From positions 1 through 6,828 of the forward strand of contig JACQTG010000246.1 in the NCBI GenBank assembly GCA_016210895.1: a stretch of 6,828 nt of DNA. The letters run 5' to 3'. The DNA comes from Acidobacteriota bacterium. GTDB lineage: Bacteria > Acidobacteriota > Terriglobia > Acidoferrales > 2-02-FULL-67-57. The translations under genes and the position numbers were made by a program. Below the pieces are notes generated by a model, which had not been told where the DNA came from, did not search any database, and worked only from the letters and a program-made list of their open reading frames with translations. Position 1 is the first letter of the stretch. Each line of letters opens with the position of its first letter. This document shows positions 1-6,828 of this stretch, one piece after another.

Positions 1-2
1 AC

Positions 3-1892
3 CCCAAGGTGTATGAGCGCGCACGGCGGAATCCGGAGAAGTTCTGGGCTGACTTTGCCCGCGAACTCGAATGGATAAAACCCTGGAAGCGCGTGCTGGA
101 GTGGAAGCCACCGCACGCGAAGTGGTTTGTAGGCGGGAAGATCAACGCCAGCGTCAACTGTCTCGACCGGCACGTCCGTTCCGATGGTTCGGGACGCAAG
201 AACAAAGCCGCGCTCATCTGGGAAGGTGAACCCGGCGACCAGCGCACCCTGACCTATTGGGACCTTTACCGCGACGTCAACCGGTTCGCCAACGCGCTCA
301 AGAGCCTCGGCATCCGCAAAGGCGACCGCGTCGCCATCTACCTGCCCATGATTCCCGAGGCGGTGGTGGCTATGCTGGCCTGCGCCCGCATCGGCGCCGT
401 GCACTCGGTGGTCTTCGCCGGCTTCAGCGCTGAGGCGCTGCGCGACCGCATCAATGATGCTGAGGCCAAGCTCCTAATCACCGCCGACGGCGGCTATCGC
501 CGCGGCAACCTCCTGCCGCTCAAACACGACGCCGACTACGCGCTGCGCGAGTGCCCGTCCATCAAGAATGTGGTCATCGTGCGTCGCCACAATCCCGTCG
601 CAGGTGGTGCCGCCTTTCCCCTGCGCGTGATTGAAGGGCGCGACCACTGGTACCACCGCCTGATGCAGGACGCGGCCGCCTATTGCCCGCCCGAAGCGAT
701 GGATGCCGAGGACATGCTTTACACGCTGTACACCTCCGGCACCACTGGCAAGCCAAAAGGCGTCGTGCATACCACGGGCGGCTATCTCGTGGGCACCTAC
801 GCCACCACCAAGTCGGTGTGTGACCTGAAGGAAGACGACATCTTCTGGTGCACGGCCGACATTGGCTGGGTGACCGGCCACAGCTACTCCGTCTACGGCC
901 CGCTCGCCAACGGGGCCACGGCGGTGATGTACGAAGGCGCGCCCGATTGGCCCGACCGCGACCGCTTCTGGCAGATTGTCGAGCGCTACGGTGTCACCAT
1001 CTTCTACACCGCCCCCACCGCCATTCGCGCCTTTATGAAATGGGGAGCCGAATGGATCCAAAAGCACGACCTCTCCAGCCTGCGCCTGCTCGGCACGGTC
1101 GGCGAGCCCATCAACCCCGAGGTCTGGGTCTGGTACCAGCAGACGGTCGGCGGCGGCCGCTGCCCGGTGGTCGACACTTGGTGGCAGACGGAAACGGGAA
1201 TGATCCTCGTCACTCCCCTGCCCGGCATCACCGCCCTCAAGCCCGGCTCCGCCACCCGGCCTTTTCCGGGGATCGAAGCCGACATACTGGACGAATCCGG
1301 CAAGCGCATCGAAGTGGGTGGCGGCTACCTGGCCCTCACGCGTCCCTGGCCTGCCATGCTCCGCACCATCTACGGCGATCCGGAACGCTACGTGCGCCAG
1401 TACTGGAGCAAGTGGAAGAAGGGAGTCTACTTCACCGGCGACGGCGCCAAGCGCGACAAGGACGGATACTTCTGGCTCCTGGGCCGCGTCGACGATGTGC
1501 TCAACGTGGCGGGCCACCGCATTGGTACGGCTGAGGTGGAGAGCGCCCTGGTCGATCATCCGCGCGTGGCCGAGGCCGCCGTGGTTGGCATTCCGCACGA
1601 GATCAAGGGTATGGCGATTGCCGCCTTCGTGACCCTCAAAGATGGCTTCCATCCCAGCCCCGAGTTGATGGATGCCCTCAAGGATCACGTGGTGAAAAAG
1701 ATTGGCGCCCTGGCACGACCGGAGAAGATCGTCTTTGCCGCCGACCTCCCCAAGACCCGCAGCGGCAAGATCATGCGCCGGCTGCTGCGCGACATCGCCG
1801 AAGGTAAGGCACTCGGCGATACTACGACGCTCACCGACGCCGGCGTGCTCGACCAACTGAAAACGCGCTACCAGGAAGAAGGCTCCGAATAG
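3..1892 (+). CDS. acs: Acetyl-CoA synthetase (AMP-forming), 5' end cut by window
   Basis: Activates acetate in the cytoplasm: acetate + ATP + CoA gives acetyl-CoA + AMP + PPi, via an acetyl-adenylate. The reading frame is open to the left edge, and homology to E. coli Acs (652 aa) covers everything visible, so the true start lies upstream. The GTG at 9 has no properly spaced ribosome site and is probably an internal valine. Numbering from codon 9 as 1: the N-terminal ACAS_N region has DWIKPW-like 'EWIKPW' and 'NCLDRH'; the nucleotide-binding loop [11 protein letters not shown] is at 241-251; 'WVTGHSY' and '[10 protein letters not shown]' line the acetate pocket; DTWWQTETG is at 389-397, with the Trp pair expected of acetate-specific enzymes; the hinge 'GRVDDV' is at 492-497; and [11 protein letters not shown] carries catalytic Lys587. 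That lysine is the residue acetylated by Pat-type enzymes and deacetylated by sirtuins in relatives, so similar control is possible. All key residues are present. Its promoter is outside the window. Confidence 0.96.
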   Translation, partial: PKVYERARRNPEKFWADFARELEWIKPWKRVLEWKPPHAKWFVGGKINASVNCLDRHVRSDGSGRKNKAALIWEGEPGDQRTLTYWDLYRDVNRFANALKSLGIRKGDRVAIYLPMIPEAVVAMLACARIGAVHSVVFAGFSAEALRDRINDAEAKLLITADGGYRRGNLLPLKHDADYALRECPSIKNVVIVRRHNPVAGGAAFPLRVIEGRDHWYHRLMQDAAAYCPPEAMDAEDMLYTLYTSGTTGKPKGVVHTTGGYLVGTYATTKSVCDLKEDDIFWCTADIGWVTGHSYSVYGPLANGATAVMYEGAPDWPDRDRFWQIVERYGVTIFYTAPTAIRAFMKWGAEWIQKHDLSSLRLLGTVGEPINPEVWVWYQQTVGGGRCPVVDTWWQTETGMILVTPLPGITALKPGSATRPFPGIEADILDESGKRIEVGGGYLALTRPWPAMLRTIYGDPERYVRQYWSKWKKGVYFTGDGAKRDKDGYFWLLGRVDDVLNVAGHRIGTAEVESALVDHPRVAEAAVVGIPHEIKGMAIAAFVTLKDGFHPSPELMDALKDHVVKKIGALARPEKIVFAADLPKTRSGKIMRRLLRDIAEGKALGDTTTLTDAGVLDQLKTRYQEEGSE

Positions 1893-1898
1893 ACCAGG

Positions 1899-1912
1899 TG
1901 CGCCGCAGCGCA
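1899..1912. terminator. Weak hairpin between convergent acs and dedA stops
   Basis: TGCGC (1899-1903) and GCGCA (1908-1912) form a 5-bp GC-rich stem with a 4-base loop in the 22 bases between the two convergent stop codons. It has no T-run on either side, so it is at best a weak or factor-assisted bidirectional terminator. It may be chance in GC-rich DNA. Confidence 0.2.
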
Positions 1913-1914
1913 GG

Positions 1915-2541
1915 CTAGGCAGGCATCCGCCCCCGATTCTTCCACCGCGACCAGACGAACCACACCACCGCCGCCACAATCACCACCCCGATCGCGGTGT
2001 CGAACTTGTGGAAGTAGTCCCGCAAGGTCGGCCACCGCTCACCCAGTTTCAGGCCGACGTAGGCCAAACCCAAGCACCAGGGCAGCGAGCCGAGAAAGGT
2101 GTAGAGATTGAACCGCCAGAAATTCATCCGCGCGATGCCTGCCGGCAGGGCGATGAAGGTGCGGATGACCGGGAGCAGGCGCGCAAAGAACACGGTGGCC
2201 TCGCCGTAGCGCGAAAACCACCGATCCGCCCAGGCCAGGTCGTGGTGGGAAATGAGAACATAGCGGCCATAGCGCTCCAGCCACGGCCGGCCACCGTAGG
2301 TCCCCACCGCGTAGGCCGCAATCGAGCCTACGTTGCATCCGATGGCGCCAGCTACCCCCACCCACCAGAGACTGAAGCGGCCCGTCGTCACCAGATAGCC
2401 CGAGAACGGCATAATGATTTCCGAGGGCAACGGGATGCAGGCCGACTCAATCGCCATCAGCAGCACGATCCCCCAATACCCGGTCCGGGAGATCACGGCG
2501 ATGATGAAGCCGGCCAGGAGAGTGAGGACTTCGGTAACCAT
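1915..2541 (-). CDS. DedA/VTT-domain integral membrane protein
   Basis: A 208-aa inner-membrane protein of the DedA family (SNARE-associated/VTT domain). Members are implicated in lipid transbilayer movement, membrane-potential maintenance and envelope stress resistance; the exact substrate of this one cannot be told. Visible features are an N-terminal hydrophobic stretch (about 5-30), 'ESACIPLPSE' at 32-41 with the conserved acidic residues at the re-entrant loop, and 'FFARLLPVIR' at 118-127 with Arg121 and Arg127. The spacing of those two matches the essential arginine pair of E. coli YqjA. 'PAGIARMNFWRFN' and 'GSLPW' follow, then a last membrane helix (about 183-198) and a basic tail. Length is normal for the family. 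The ATG at 2541 gives a family-like N terminus but lacks a good Shine-Dalgarno site. It lies 18 bases after, and in the same frame as, the stop of the small gene upstream, so expression probably depends on that gene's transcript, perhaps by coupling. Confidence 0.9.
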   Translation of the reverse strand: MVTEVLTLLAGFIIAVISRTGYWGIVLLMAIESACIPLPSEIIMPFSGYLVTTGRFSLWWVGVAGAIGCNVGSIAAYAVGTYGGRPWLERYGRYVLISHHDLAWADRWFSRYGEATVFFARLLPVIRTFIALPAGIARMNFWRFNLYTFLGSLPWCLGLAYVGLKLGERWPTLRDYFHKFDTAIGVVIVAAVVWFVWSRWKNRGRMPA

Positions 2542-2559
2542 TAGGGGGGATGCGGCGGG

Positions 2560-2781
2560 CTAGAGTTTCCTCTCCTCCTCTTGGGTAAACGTATAGCCTT
2601 CGAGCGCGATACCCTCGGCGGTCTTCTGCACCTTAAGCCGCAGCGTGTCACCAACTTCCAGGCCTACCTTGCGCAATACGGCGTAGGTCGAAAAGGCCTC
2701 CTCGTAGACGCGGGTGACCAGATAAGTCTCTCCCGTGGCGTTGTGCCGCCACACCTGGCCCATCCGGATGCGCGCAACCAC
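2560..2781 (-). CDS. Uncharacterised 73-aa protein, cotranscribed with dedA
   Basis: I do not recognise the family. The predicted product is a small soluble protein with no signal peptide or membrane segment. It starts 'MVARIRMGQVWRHNATGE', has alternating hydrophobic/polar residues typical of a small beta-rich domain ('TYLVTRVYEE', 'YAVLRKVG', 'GDTLRLKV'), and ends in a charged tail 'QEEERKL'. An open frame continues upstream to an ATG at 2832, but that start would lie upstream of the -10 box of a good promoter. A GGGGAGG Shine-Dalgarno sequence instead sits 9 bases before the GTG at 2781 and 6 bases before a TTG at 2784. A later ATG at 2763 ('MGQVW') is a third option, without a good ribosome site. 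Its stop is 18 bases before the dedA start, so the two probably form an operon. A role linked to DedA is only a guess from position. Confidence 0.75.
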   Translation of the reverse strand: MVARIRMGQVWRHNATGETYLVTRVYEEAFSTYAVLRKVGLEVGDTLRLKVQKTAEGIALEGYTFTQEEERKL

Positions 2782-2790
2782 CAATCTGAA

Positions 2791-2797
2791 CCTCCCC
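2791..2797 (-). promoter_or_regulatory. Strong Shine-Dalgarno deciding the 73-aa gene start
   Basis: On the minus strand GGGGAGG lies 9 bases before GTG 2781 and 6 bases before TTG 2784. No such signal precedes the farther upstream ATG at 2832, so the shorter reading is preferred. Confidence 0.65.
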
Positions 2798-2819
2798 GGC
2801 CGTGTGCGGGTCGCTAGGC

Positions 2820-2848
2820 ACTTTAGACGCATTGGCAGAAGGCGTCAA
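2820..2848 (-). promoter_or_regulatory. Sigma70-like promoter for the 73-aa gene and dedA
   Basis: The minus strand reads TTGACG (2848-2843), a 17-base spacer, then TAAAGT (2825-2820). The -35 box matches the consensus at 5 of 6 bases and the -10 box at 4 of 6. Transcription would begin near 2813, leaving about 30 bases of leader that contain the GGGGAGG site. A short palindrome AAGCC-G-GGCTT (2847-2857) touches the -35 box. Confidence 0.6.
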
Positions 2849-2972
2849 GCCGGGCTTCTTAAGATGTTCACTAAAAGCTCGCGCCCGGCGAACCATTTTT
2901 CTCGTTTGTGTCATCCAAACAAATGGGTACGGAAGCGATTGCTCCCGCGGCGGCCCGGTGGTAGGATGGGGT

Positions 2973-2978
2973 GAGGAG
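2973..2978 (+). promoter_or_regulatory. Shine-Dalgarno of the M48 protease gene
   Basis: GAGGAG lies 6 bases before ATG 2985. That ATG begins a typical signal peptide. This excludes the longer reading of the same frame, which begins at 2802 and would put about 60 non-homologous residues before the signal sequence. Confidence 0.7.
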
Positions 2979-2984
2979 AGAACA

Positions 2985-3980
<996 letters not shown>

Positions 3981-4005
3981 CGGAATCGCATTTAGGTGGG
4001 TCCGG

Positions 4006-4037
4006 CGGGCAGTCCATTGGGCTGCCCGTTATTGTTT
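4006..4037 (+). terminator. Intrinsic terminator after the M48 gene
   Basis: CGGGCAGTCC (4006-4015) pairs with GGGCTGCCCG (4019-4028) around an ATT loop. This is a 10-bp stem with a single G-U pair, and it is followed by the T-rich stretch TTATTGTTT (4029-4037). It lies 25 bases after the protease stop. The opposite strand lacks a T-run after the stem, so it mainly serves the plus strand. It also shields the convergent DUF507 genes, whose last stop is at 4042. Confidence 0.75.
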
Positions 4038-4041
4038 GCGC

Positions 4042-4323
4042 CTATTCGTGGACGCCGAGCTTGCGCAGTTCATCCGCATAGTACTTTCGGTAGAGCGTCT
4101 CCCACTCCATGCTCCCTTCCGGGATGCTGCGCTTTTGCGTGTCGATTTTCAGGCGGGCCGCCTGGTCCATCTGCTCCTCCTGGCGGAGCAGGTCCTGCAG
4201 GATGTTGACGATTTCCAGGCGGATGGTGTTCCGGTCCTCGATGAAGTCCACCGCGTCCATGGCTACCAGCTCGTCTACCAGCCGGTGTGAGAGCTGAATC
4301 ACCTTTTCCCGGCTCAGCTTCAC
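4042..4323 (-). CDS. DUF507 family protein, second of a tandem pair
   Basis: A 93-aa, highly charged, mainly helical cytoplasmic protein resembling the DUF507 family (PF04368 as remembered), whose function is unknown. It has no signal peptide or membrane helix. Family-like features are the N terminus 'MKLSREKVIQLSHRLVDEL', 'FIEDRNTIRLEIVNIL' in the middle, and 'IDTQKRSIPEGSMEWETLY' with 'KYYADELRKLG' at the end. It begins with GTG at 4323, only two bases after the TAA stop of the upstream paralogue, with a purine-rich AAGGTGA before it inside that gene's end. Translation is therefore probably coupled. It shares the size and N-terminal pattern (M-[KR]-L-x-R-E) of its neighbour. The last base pairs lie 3' of the convergent M48 terminator. 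The family call is strong; the role is unknown. Confidence 0.88.
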   Translation of the reverse strand: MKLSREKVIQLSHRLVDELVAMDAVDFIEDRNTIRLEIVNILQDLLRQEEQMDQAARLKIDTQKRSIPEGSMEWETLYRKYYADELRKLGVHE

Positions 4324-4325
4324 CT

Positions 4326-4604
4326 TTAGAGAATCACCTTTTCCTTTCGCACCAACTCGCTCTTGATGCGCTTGTACATCTCCTGGTAGGAGGCTCCGCT
4401 GCGGCGAATTTCGTCCGCGTACTGGTTCATGATCTCCCGCACCTTTTCGTTGATCCGGTCTTCGACACTCAGCTCGTCGAGAAGGGCCTGCCGAAAGATC
4501 GCGGTCACCTGCTCTGGCGTCGGTGTCTCAATCATCTCCCGCGCCCGCAACTGCCCGGCCAGTTGCTGCGCGATGTAGGCGACGAATTCTCGCTGCAATC
4601 GCAT
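4326..4604 (-). CDS. DUF507 family protein, first of a tandem pair
   Basis: A 92-aa charged helical protein, related to its downstream neighbour and likely DUF507 as well; function unknown. It starts 'MRLQREFVAYIAQQL' and contains 'TPEQVTAIFRQALLDELSVEDRINEKVREIM', given here as residues about 28-58, then 'YADEIRRSGASYQEMYKRIK' near the end. The last helix parallels 'YYADELRKLG' of the paralogue only loosely. ATG 4604 is chosen because GAAAGG (4617-4612) lies 7 bases before it. An in-frame TTG at 4619 would overlap that site and add five residues. A sigma70-like promoter (4637-4665, minus) would give a leader of about 26 bases. The stop is two bases before the next start, so the pair forms one operon. 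The two products may act as a heteromer, or correspond to the two halves of longer DUF507 proteins; that is inference. Confidence 0.84.
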   Translation of the reverse strand: MRLQREFVAYIAQQLAGQLRAREMIETPTPEQVTAIFRQALLDELSVEDRINEKVREIMNQYADEIRRSGASYQEMYKRIKSELVRKEKVIL

Positions 4605-4636
4605 CTCTGCGCCTTTCAAAGCGACTCAATCTCGCC

Positions 4637-4665
4637 AGTCTAGCGGCAGCCAACGGGCAAGTCAA
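4637..4665 (-). promoter_or_regulatory. Sigma70-like promoter for the DUF507 pair
   Basis: The minus strand reads TTGACT (4665-4660), exactly 17 bases, then TAGACT (4642-4637). The -35 box matches at 5 of 6 bases and the -10 at 4 of 6. Transcription would start near 4630, about 26 bases before ATG 4604. The -35 box overlaps the left arm of the inverted repeat at 4654-4690. Confidence 0.55.
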
Positions 4666-4690
4666 GCCACCCTCCCTGGCTTGCTGCCCG
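4654..4690. repeat. Interrupted inverted repeat spanning both divergent -35 boxes
   Basis: CGGGCA (4654-4659) pairs with TGCCCG (4685-4690), and CAAGCC (4663-4668) pairs with GGCTTG (4678-4683). That makes twelve paired bases with a small AGT/C internal loop and a 9-base centre ACCCTCCCT. It lies in the 159-base gap between the DUF507 and kimA starts. It could be an operator for a dimeric regulator acting on both promoters. It is not followed by a T-run, so it is unlikely to be a terminator. Confidence 0.45.
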
Positions 4691-4709
4691 GTCGCGAGTG
4701 TGCTAGTAA
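4681..4709 (+). promoter_or_regulatory. Candidate promoter for kimA
   Basis: TTGCTG (4681-4686), 17 bases, then TAGTAA (4704-4709), with TG at 4701-4702 giving an extended -10. Transcription would begin near 4716, leaving a leader of about 48 bases before ATG 4764. The leader is too short for a c-di-AMP (ydaO-type) riboswitch. The match is moderate. Confidence 0.4.
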
Positions 4710-4763
4710 GGAGAACACAAGCCTGTTCCACGTCGGTTTTCGGCTGTGGGCGGGCGGTCGTCG

Positions 4764-6638
4764 ATGCTGCGACGTCTCAAAGAGCTCTTCATCGGCTCAC
4801 CTCTCGAAACCGCTTCTCTCCACGAGCAAAGACTTTCCAAAAAGTCGGCATTGGCCGTTCTCGCCTCTGACAATCTCTCCTCCACCGCGTACGCCACGGA
4901 GGAAATTCTGCTGGCTTTGACCGCGGCCGCCGCTGTCGGTGTGGCCTTCCCGACCGTGTACGCCATCCCGATTGCGGCTGCCATCGTCGGCCTTACCGCG
5001 ATCGTGGCCATCTCCTACGGCCAGACGTTGCATGCCTATCCGACCGGTGGCGGGGCCTACACCGTGGCCAAAGAGAACCTGGGCGTCACTGCAGGGCTCA
5101 CGGCCGGAGCTGCATTGCTCATTGACTACACGTTGACAGTCGCCGTCAGCATCGCCGCCGGCATTGCAGCTCTCACTTCAGCCTTCCCTGCCCTCTATGA
5201 GTTCCGCGTTCTGCTCTGCCTGCTTGCCATTGCGCTCATCCTGCTGGCTAATCTGCGCGGCGTGCGTGAATCGGCCGCCGTGTTTACCGGCCCCGTGTAC
5301 ATTTTCATCGGCTCCGCCTACCTGCTGGTGATCGGCGGCCTGGTTCAATATGTGCGCGCCGATCAACCGCTGAGCTTGTCCGTCACTCCCCCCCAGGCTC
5401 CGATGCTGAATTTTCTTACGGTCTTCTTGTTGCTGCGTGCTTTCGCCTCGGGCTCTGCGGCCTTGACTGGAATTGAAGCGGTGTCGCAGGGTGTACAAGT
5501 TTTTCGACCGCCGGCGTCGCGCAACGCCGCCACAACGCTCTACATACTTGCCTTCCTGCTGGCCACCCTCTTCTTTGGGATCACCGCGCTGGCCTATCTC
5601 TATCACGCCACACCACGCGAGGGCGAAACCGTGGTTTCACAACTCGGCCGGGTCATCTTCGGCACTGGCCCAGTCTATTACCTCATCCAGGCCGCGACCA
5701 TGACCATTCTGCTTCTGGCCGCCAACACCAGTTTCACCGGTTTTCCTCGTTTGGCTTCCGTCCTGGCACAAGACCGTTTTATGCCCCGGCAGCTCGCCAA
5801 CCTGGGCGATCGCCTCGTCTTCTCCAATGGCATCTTGGTCCTGAGTGGGTTGGCGGGTCTACTCGTGGTTATCTTCGACGCCAGAGTGCACAGCCTCATC
5901 CCACTTTACATGGTCGGTGTCTTCTTGGCCTTCACCCTCTCCCAGTGGGGCATGGTCCAGCACTGGCGGCGCTCCCAGGCGCAGGGAGCCGGCGGACGAG
6001 CGTGGGTCAATGCGGTGGGCGCCCTTACCACCGCCCTGGTGCTGATTGTGGTGGCCGTGGTGAAGTTCAAGGACGGGGCCTATCTGGTGGTGTTCGGCAT
6101 CCCCGCCCAGGTGTGGATCTGTCGGCAAATCCGCAAGCACTACTACATGGTCGGCCGCGAGCTCTCCTTGGCCGACTACGAGAAGCCTGAACCGCGCCGC
6201 CACCTGGCCGTGGTGCCGGTGGCGGGAATGAACCGCGTCGTGCTCCCGGCGGTCGAATACGCACGCGCCATTGCCCAGGACGTCGTCGCGGTGACGGTCA
6301 ACGTGGACAACCAGGACCGCGAGGAGATGTTGACCCGCTGGGCGGCCTGGGCGCCCGGCGTGCCCCTGGTGGTGCTGGAATCGCCCTACCGCTCCATCCA
6401 GCGCCCCTTAATCCGCTTTATCGAGGAAATCGATAGCTGGCGGGAAGACGACCTGGTCACCGTGGTCATCCCCGAATACGTCCCGGCGCGCTGGTGGCAC
6501 CAGTTGCTCCACAACCAGACCAGCCTCTGGCTCAAGGCGGCGCTGTTCTTCAAGCCTGGTATCATCGTCACCAACGTGCCTCAGCATGCGCGCACCCGGC
6601 GGGACCGGAGTGAAGGTCTGCCGCCCGCAGGCCATTGA
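4764..6638 (+). CDS. kimA: KimA-type potassium/proton symporter (APC superfamily permease)
   Basis: A 624-aa inner-membrane transporter, recognised by near-complete alignment from memory with B. subtilis KimA (YdaO, 607 aa), a high-affinity K+/H+ symporter controlled by c-di-AMP. About twelve membrane helices span roughly residues 27-450. A soluble C-terminal cytoplasmic domain follows from about 455, starting after 'IRKHY' and containing 'VVPVAGMNRVV', 'SPYRSIQRPLIRF' and 'RWWHQLLHNQTS'. The site residues reported for KimA are conserved: Asp36 and Tyr43 in 'ASDNLSSTAY', Tyr122 and Ser129 in 'DYTLTVAVS', and Thr235 and Glu238 in 'TGIEA'. With ATG 4764 as start, Asp36 and Tyr43 fall at exactly the KimA numbers. 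This start is therefore preferred to GTG 4746, although neither has a clear Shine-Dalgarno. Generic annotation would call it an amino-acid permease; the K+ assignment fits better but the substrate is inferred. It ends with an extra 'QHARTRRDRSEG' tail beyond KimA. A small gene follows after three bases. Confidence 0.9.
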   Translation: MLRRLKELFIGSPLETASLHEQRLSKKSALAVLASDNLSSTAYATEEILLALTAAAAVGVAFPTVYAIPIAAAIVGLTAIVAISYGQTLHAYPTGGGAYTVAKENLGVTAGLTAGAALLIDYTLTVAVSIAAGIAALTSAFPALYEFRVLLCLLAIALILLANLRGVRESAAVFTGPVYIFIGSAYLLVIGGLVQYVRADQPLSLSVTPPQAPMLNFLTVFLLLRAFASGSAALTGIEAVSQGVQVFRPPASRNAATTLYILAFLLATLFFGITALAYLYHATPREGETVVSQLGRVIFGTGPVYYLIQAATMTILLLAANTSFTGFPRLASVLAQDRFMPRQLANLGDRLVFSNGILVLSGLAGLLVVIFDARVHSLIPLYMVGVFLAFTLSQWGMVQHWRRSQAQGAGGRAWVNAVGALTTALVLIVVAVVKFKDGAYLVVFGIPAQVWICRQIRKHYYMVGRELSLADYEKPEPRRHLAVVPVAGMNRVVLPAVEYARAIAQDVVAVTVNVDNQDREEMLTRWAAWAPGVPLVVLESPYRSIQRPLIRFIEEIDSWREDDLVTVVIPEYVPARWWHQLLHNQTSLWLKAALFFKPGIIVTNVPQHARTRRDRSEGLPPAGH

Positions 6639-6641
6639 GGG

Positions 6642-6828
6642 ATGGAGCTTAGCGCGGAAAGAAAACGCAGCATCCGCCGACGCATCGAGCCGCTGCTGGT
6701 GGGGCTCGATCCGGAGCTCCACTTCATCGAGCTTCTGCTCGACTCGAACAAGGAGAACCTCGGCATCGTGGTGCAGAAGGATGACCAGCCGGCTGTCTTG
6801 CGGCTCGACTGGCTGCGCTATGTAAGTA
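6642..6828 (+). CDS. Uncharacterised protein, 3' end cut by window
   Basis: The first 62 codons of a gene that runs off the right edge. I do not recognise it. It begins 'MELSAERKRSIRRRIEPLL' and continues with 'GLDPELHFIELLLDSNKENLGIVVQKDD' across residues about 21-48, then 'AVLRLDWLRYV'. The start is basic, the middle acidic and amphipathic, and there is no signal peptide or membrane helix in the visible part. Codon third positions are mostly G or C, as in neighbouring genes, which supports real coding. The ATG lies three bases (GGG) after the kimA TGA stop and in the same frame. GAGG sits only one base before the ATG, too close for normal use, so start by coupling from kimA termination is likely. 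A role with the transporter is a guess from position only. Confidence 0.7.
   Translation, partial: MELSAERKRSIRRRIEPLLVGLDPELHFIELLLDSNKENLGIVVQKDDQPAVLRLDWLRYVS

Noticed and set aside
848..1534. A 228-codon plus-strand frame inside acs
   Set aside because: It is Arg/His/Pro-rich, out of frame with acs and without domain features: a shadow frame.
474..1979. A 501-codon open frame on the minus strand opposite acs
   Set aside because: It is a mirror of acs caused by high-GC codon use. The product is Gly/Ala/His-rich with no recognisable domain, while the plus strand encodes an intact, motif-complete enzyme.
2008..2544. A 178-codon plus-strand frame opposite dedA
   Set aside because: The DedA motifs and hydrophobic pattern are on the minus strand; this frame is charged and featureless.
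2939..2967. TTGCTC-17-TAGGAT as the M48 promoter
   Set aside because: Transcription would begin near 2974, inside the Shine-Dalgarno site, so it could not make a well-translated message. No better promoter was seen in 2785-2984.
2802..2984. N-terminal extension of the M48 protease to an upstream start
   Set aside because: The residues look non-coding. The ATG at 2985 has a good GAGGAG site and begins a signal peptide. The divergent promoter of the 73-aa gene also occupies this region.
4708..4720. AAGGAG at 4708-4713 as a ribosome site for kimA or a leader peptide
   Set aside because: No start codon lies at a suitable distance, and the kimA ATG is 50 bases further on. The site overlaps the -10 box of the candidate promoter.
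4605..4763. c-di-AMP (ydaO-type) riboswitch upstream of kimA
   Set aside because: The space after the candidate promoter is only about 48 bases and none of the conserved motif is visible. A covariance-model search would settle it.

Overview
The window is GC-rich, densely coding bacterial chromosome with eight protein genes, two of them cut by the window edges. No RNA gene, mobile element, CRISPR array or phage gene was seen. The gene set suggests Acidobacteriota or a nearby Gram-negative lineage: a secreted M48 protease with the 'IGERNVGGGLNLYSLE' type of N-terminal block, a tandem DUF507 pair, and a long KimA-type permease. This is inferred from remembered protein styles, not from a database search, so lineage confidence is moderate.

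Layout from left to right. Positions 3-1892 (+) hold the left-truncated acetyl-CoA synthetase gene acs. After a 22-base convergent gap, a minus-strand pair (2781 down to 1915) holds a small unrecognised gene followed by a DedA/VTT membrane protein gene. A good sigma70-like promoter (2820-2848, minus) and a strong Shine-Dalgarno sequence fix the start of the small gene. Positions 2985-3980 (+) encode a periplasmic M48 zinc metalloprotease, ended by a clear intrinsic terminator (4006-4037). The minus strand from 4604 to 4042 then holds two adjacent DUF507 genes. A divergent control region (about 4605-4763) separates them from a KimA-type potassium/proton symporter gene at 4764-6638 (+). Three bases after its stop, a short unrecognised gene begins and runs off the right edge.

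The genes are mostly housekeeping: acetate activation, envelope membrane homeostasis (DedA), envelope protein quality control (M48) and potassium uptake (KimA). No single pathway links them. Functional links are only suggested within the three tight gene pairs: small gene with dedA, DUF507 with DUF507, and kimA with the gene after it.

No evidently new multi-gene system was found. The observations most worth following are the back-to-back promoters between the DUF507 pair and kimA, whose -35 boxes sit in the two arms of one inverted repeat; the uncharacterised gene coupled to kimA; and the uncharacterised 73-residue protein coupled to DedA.
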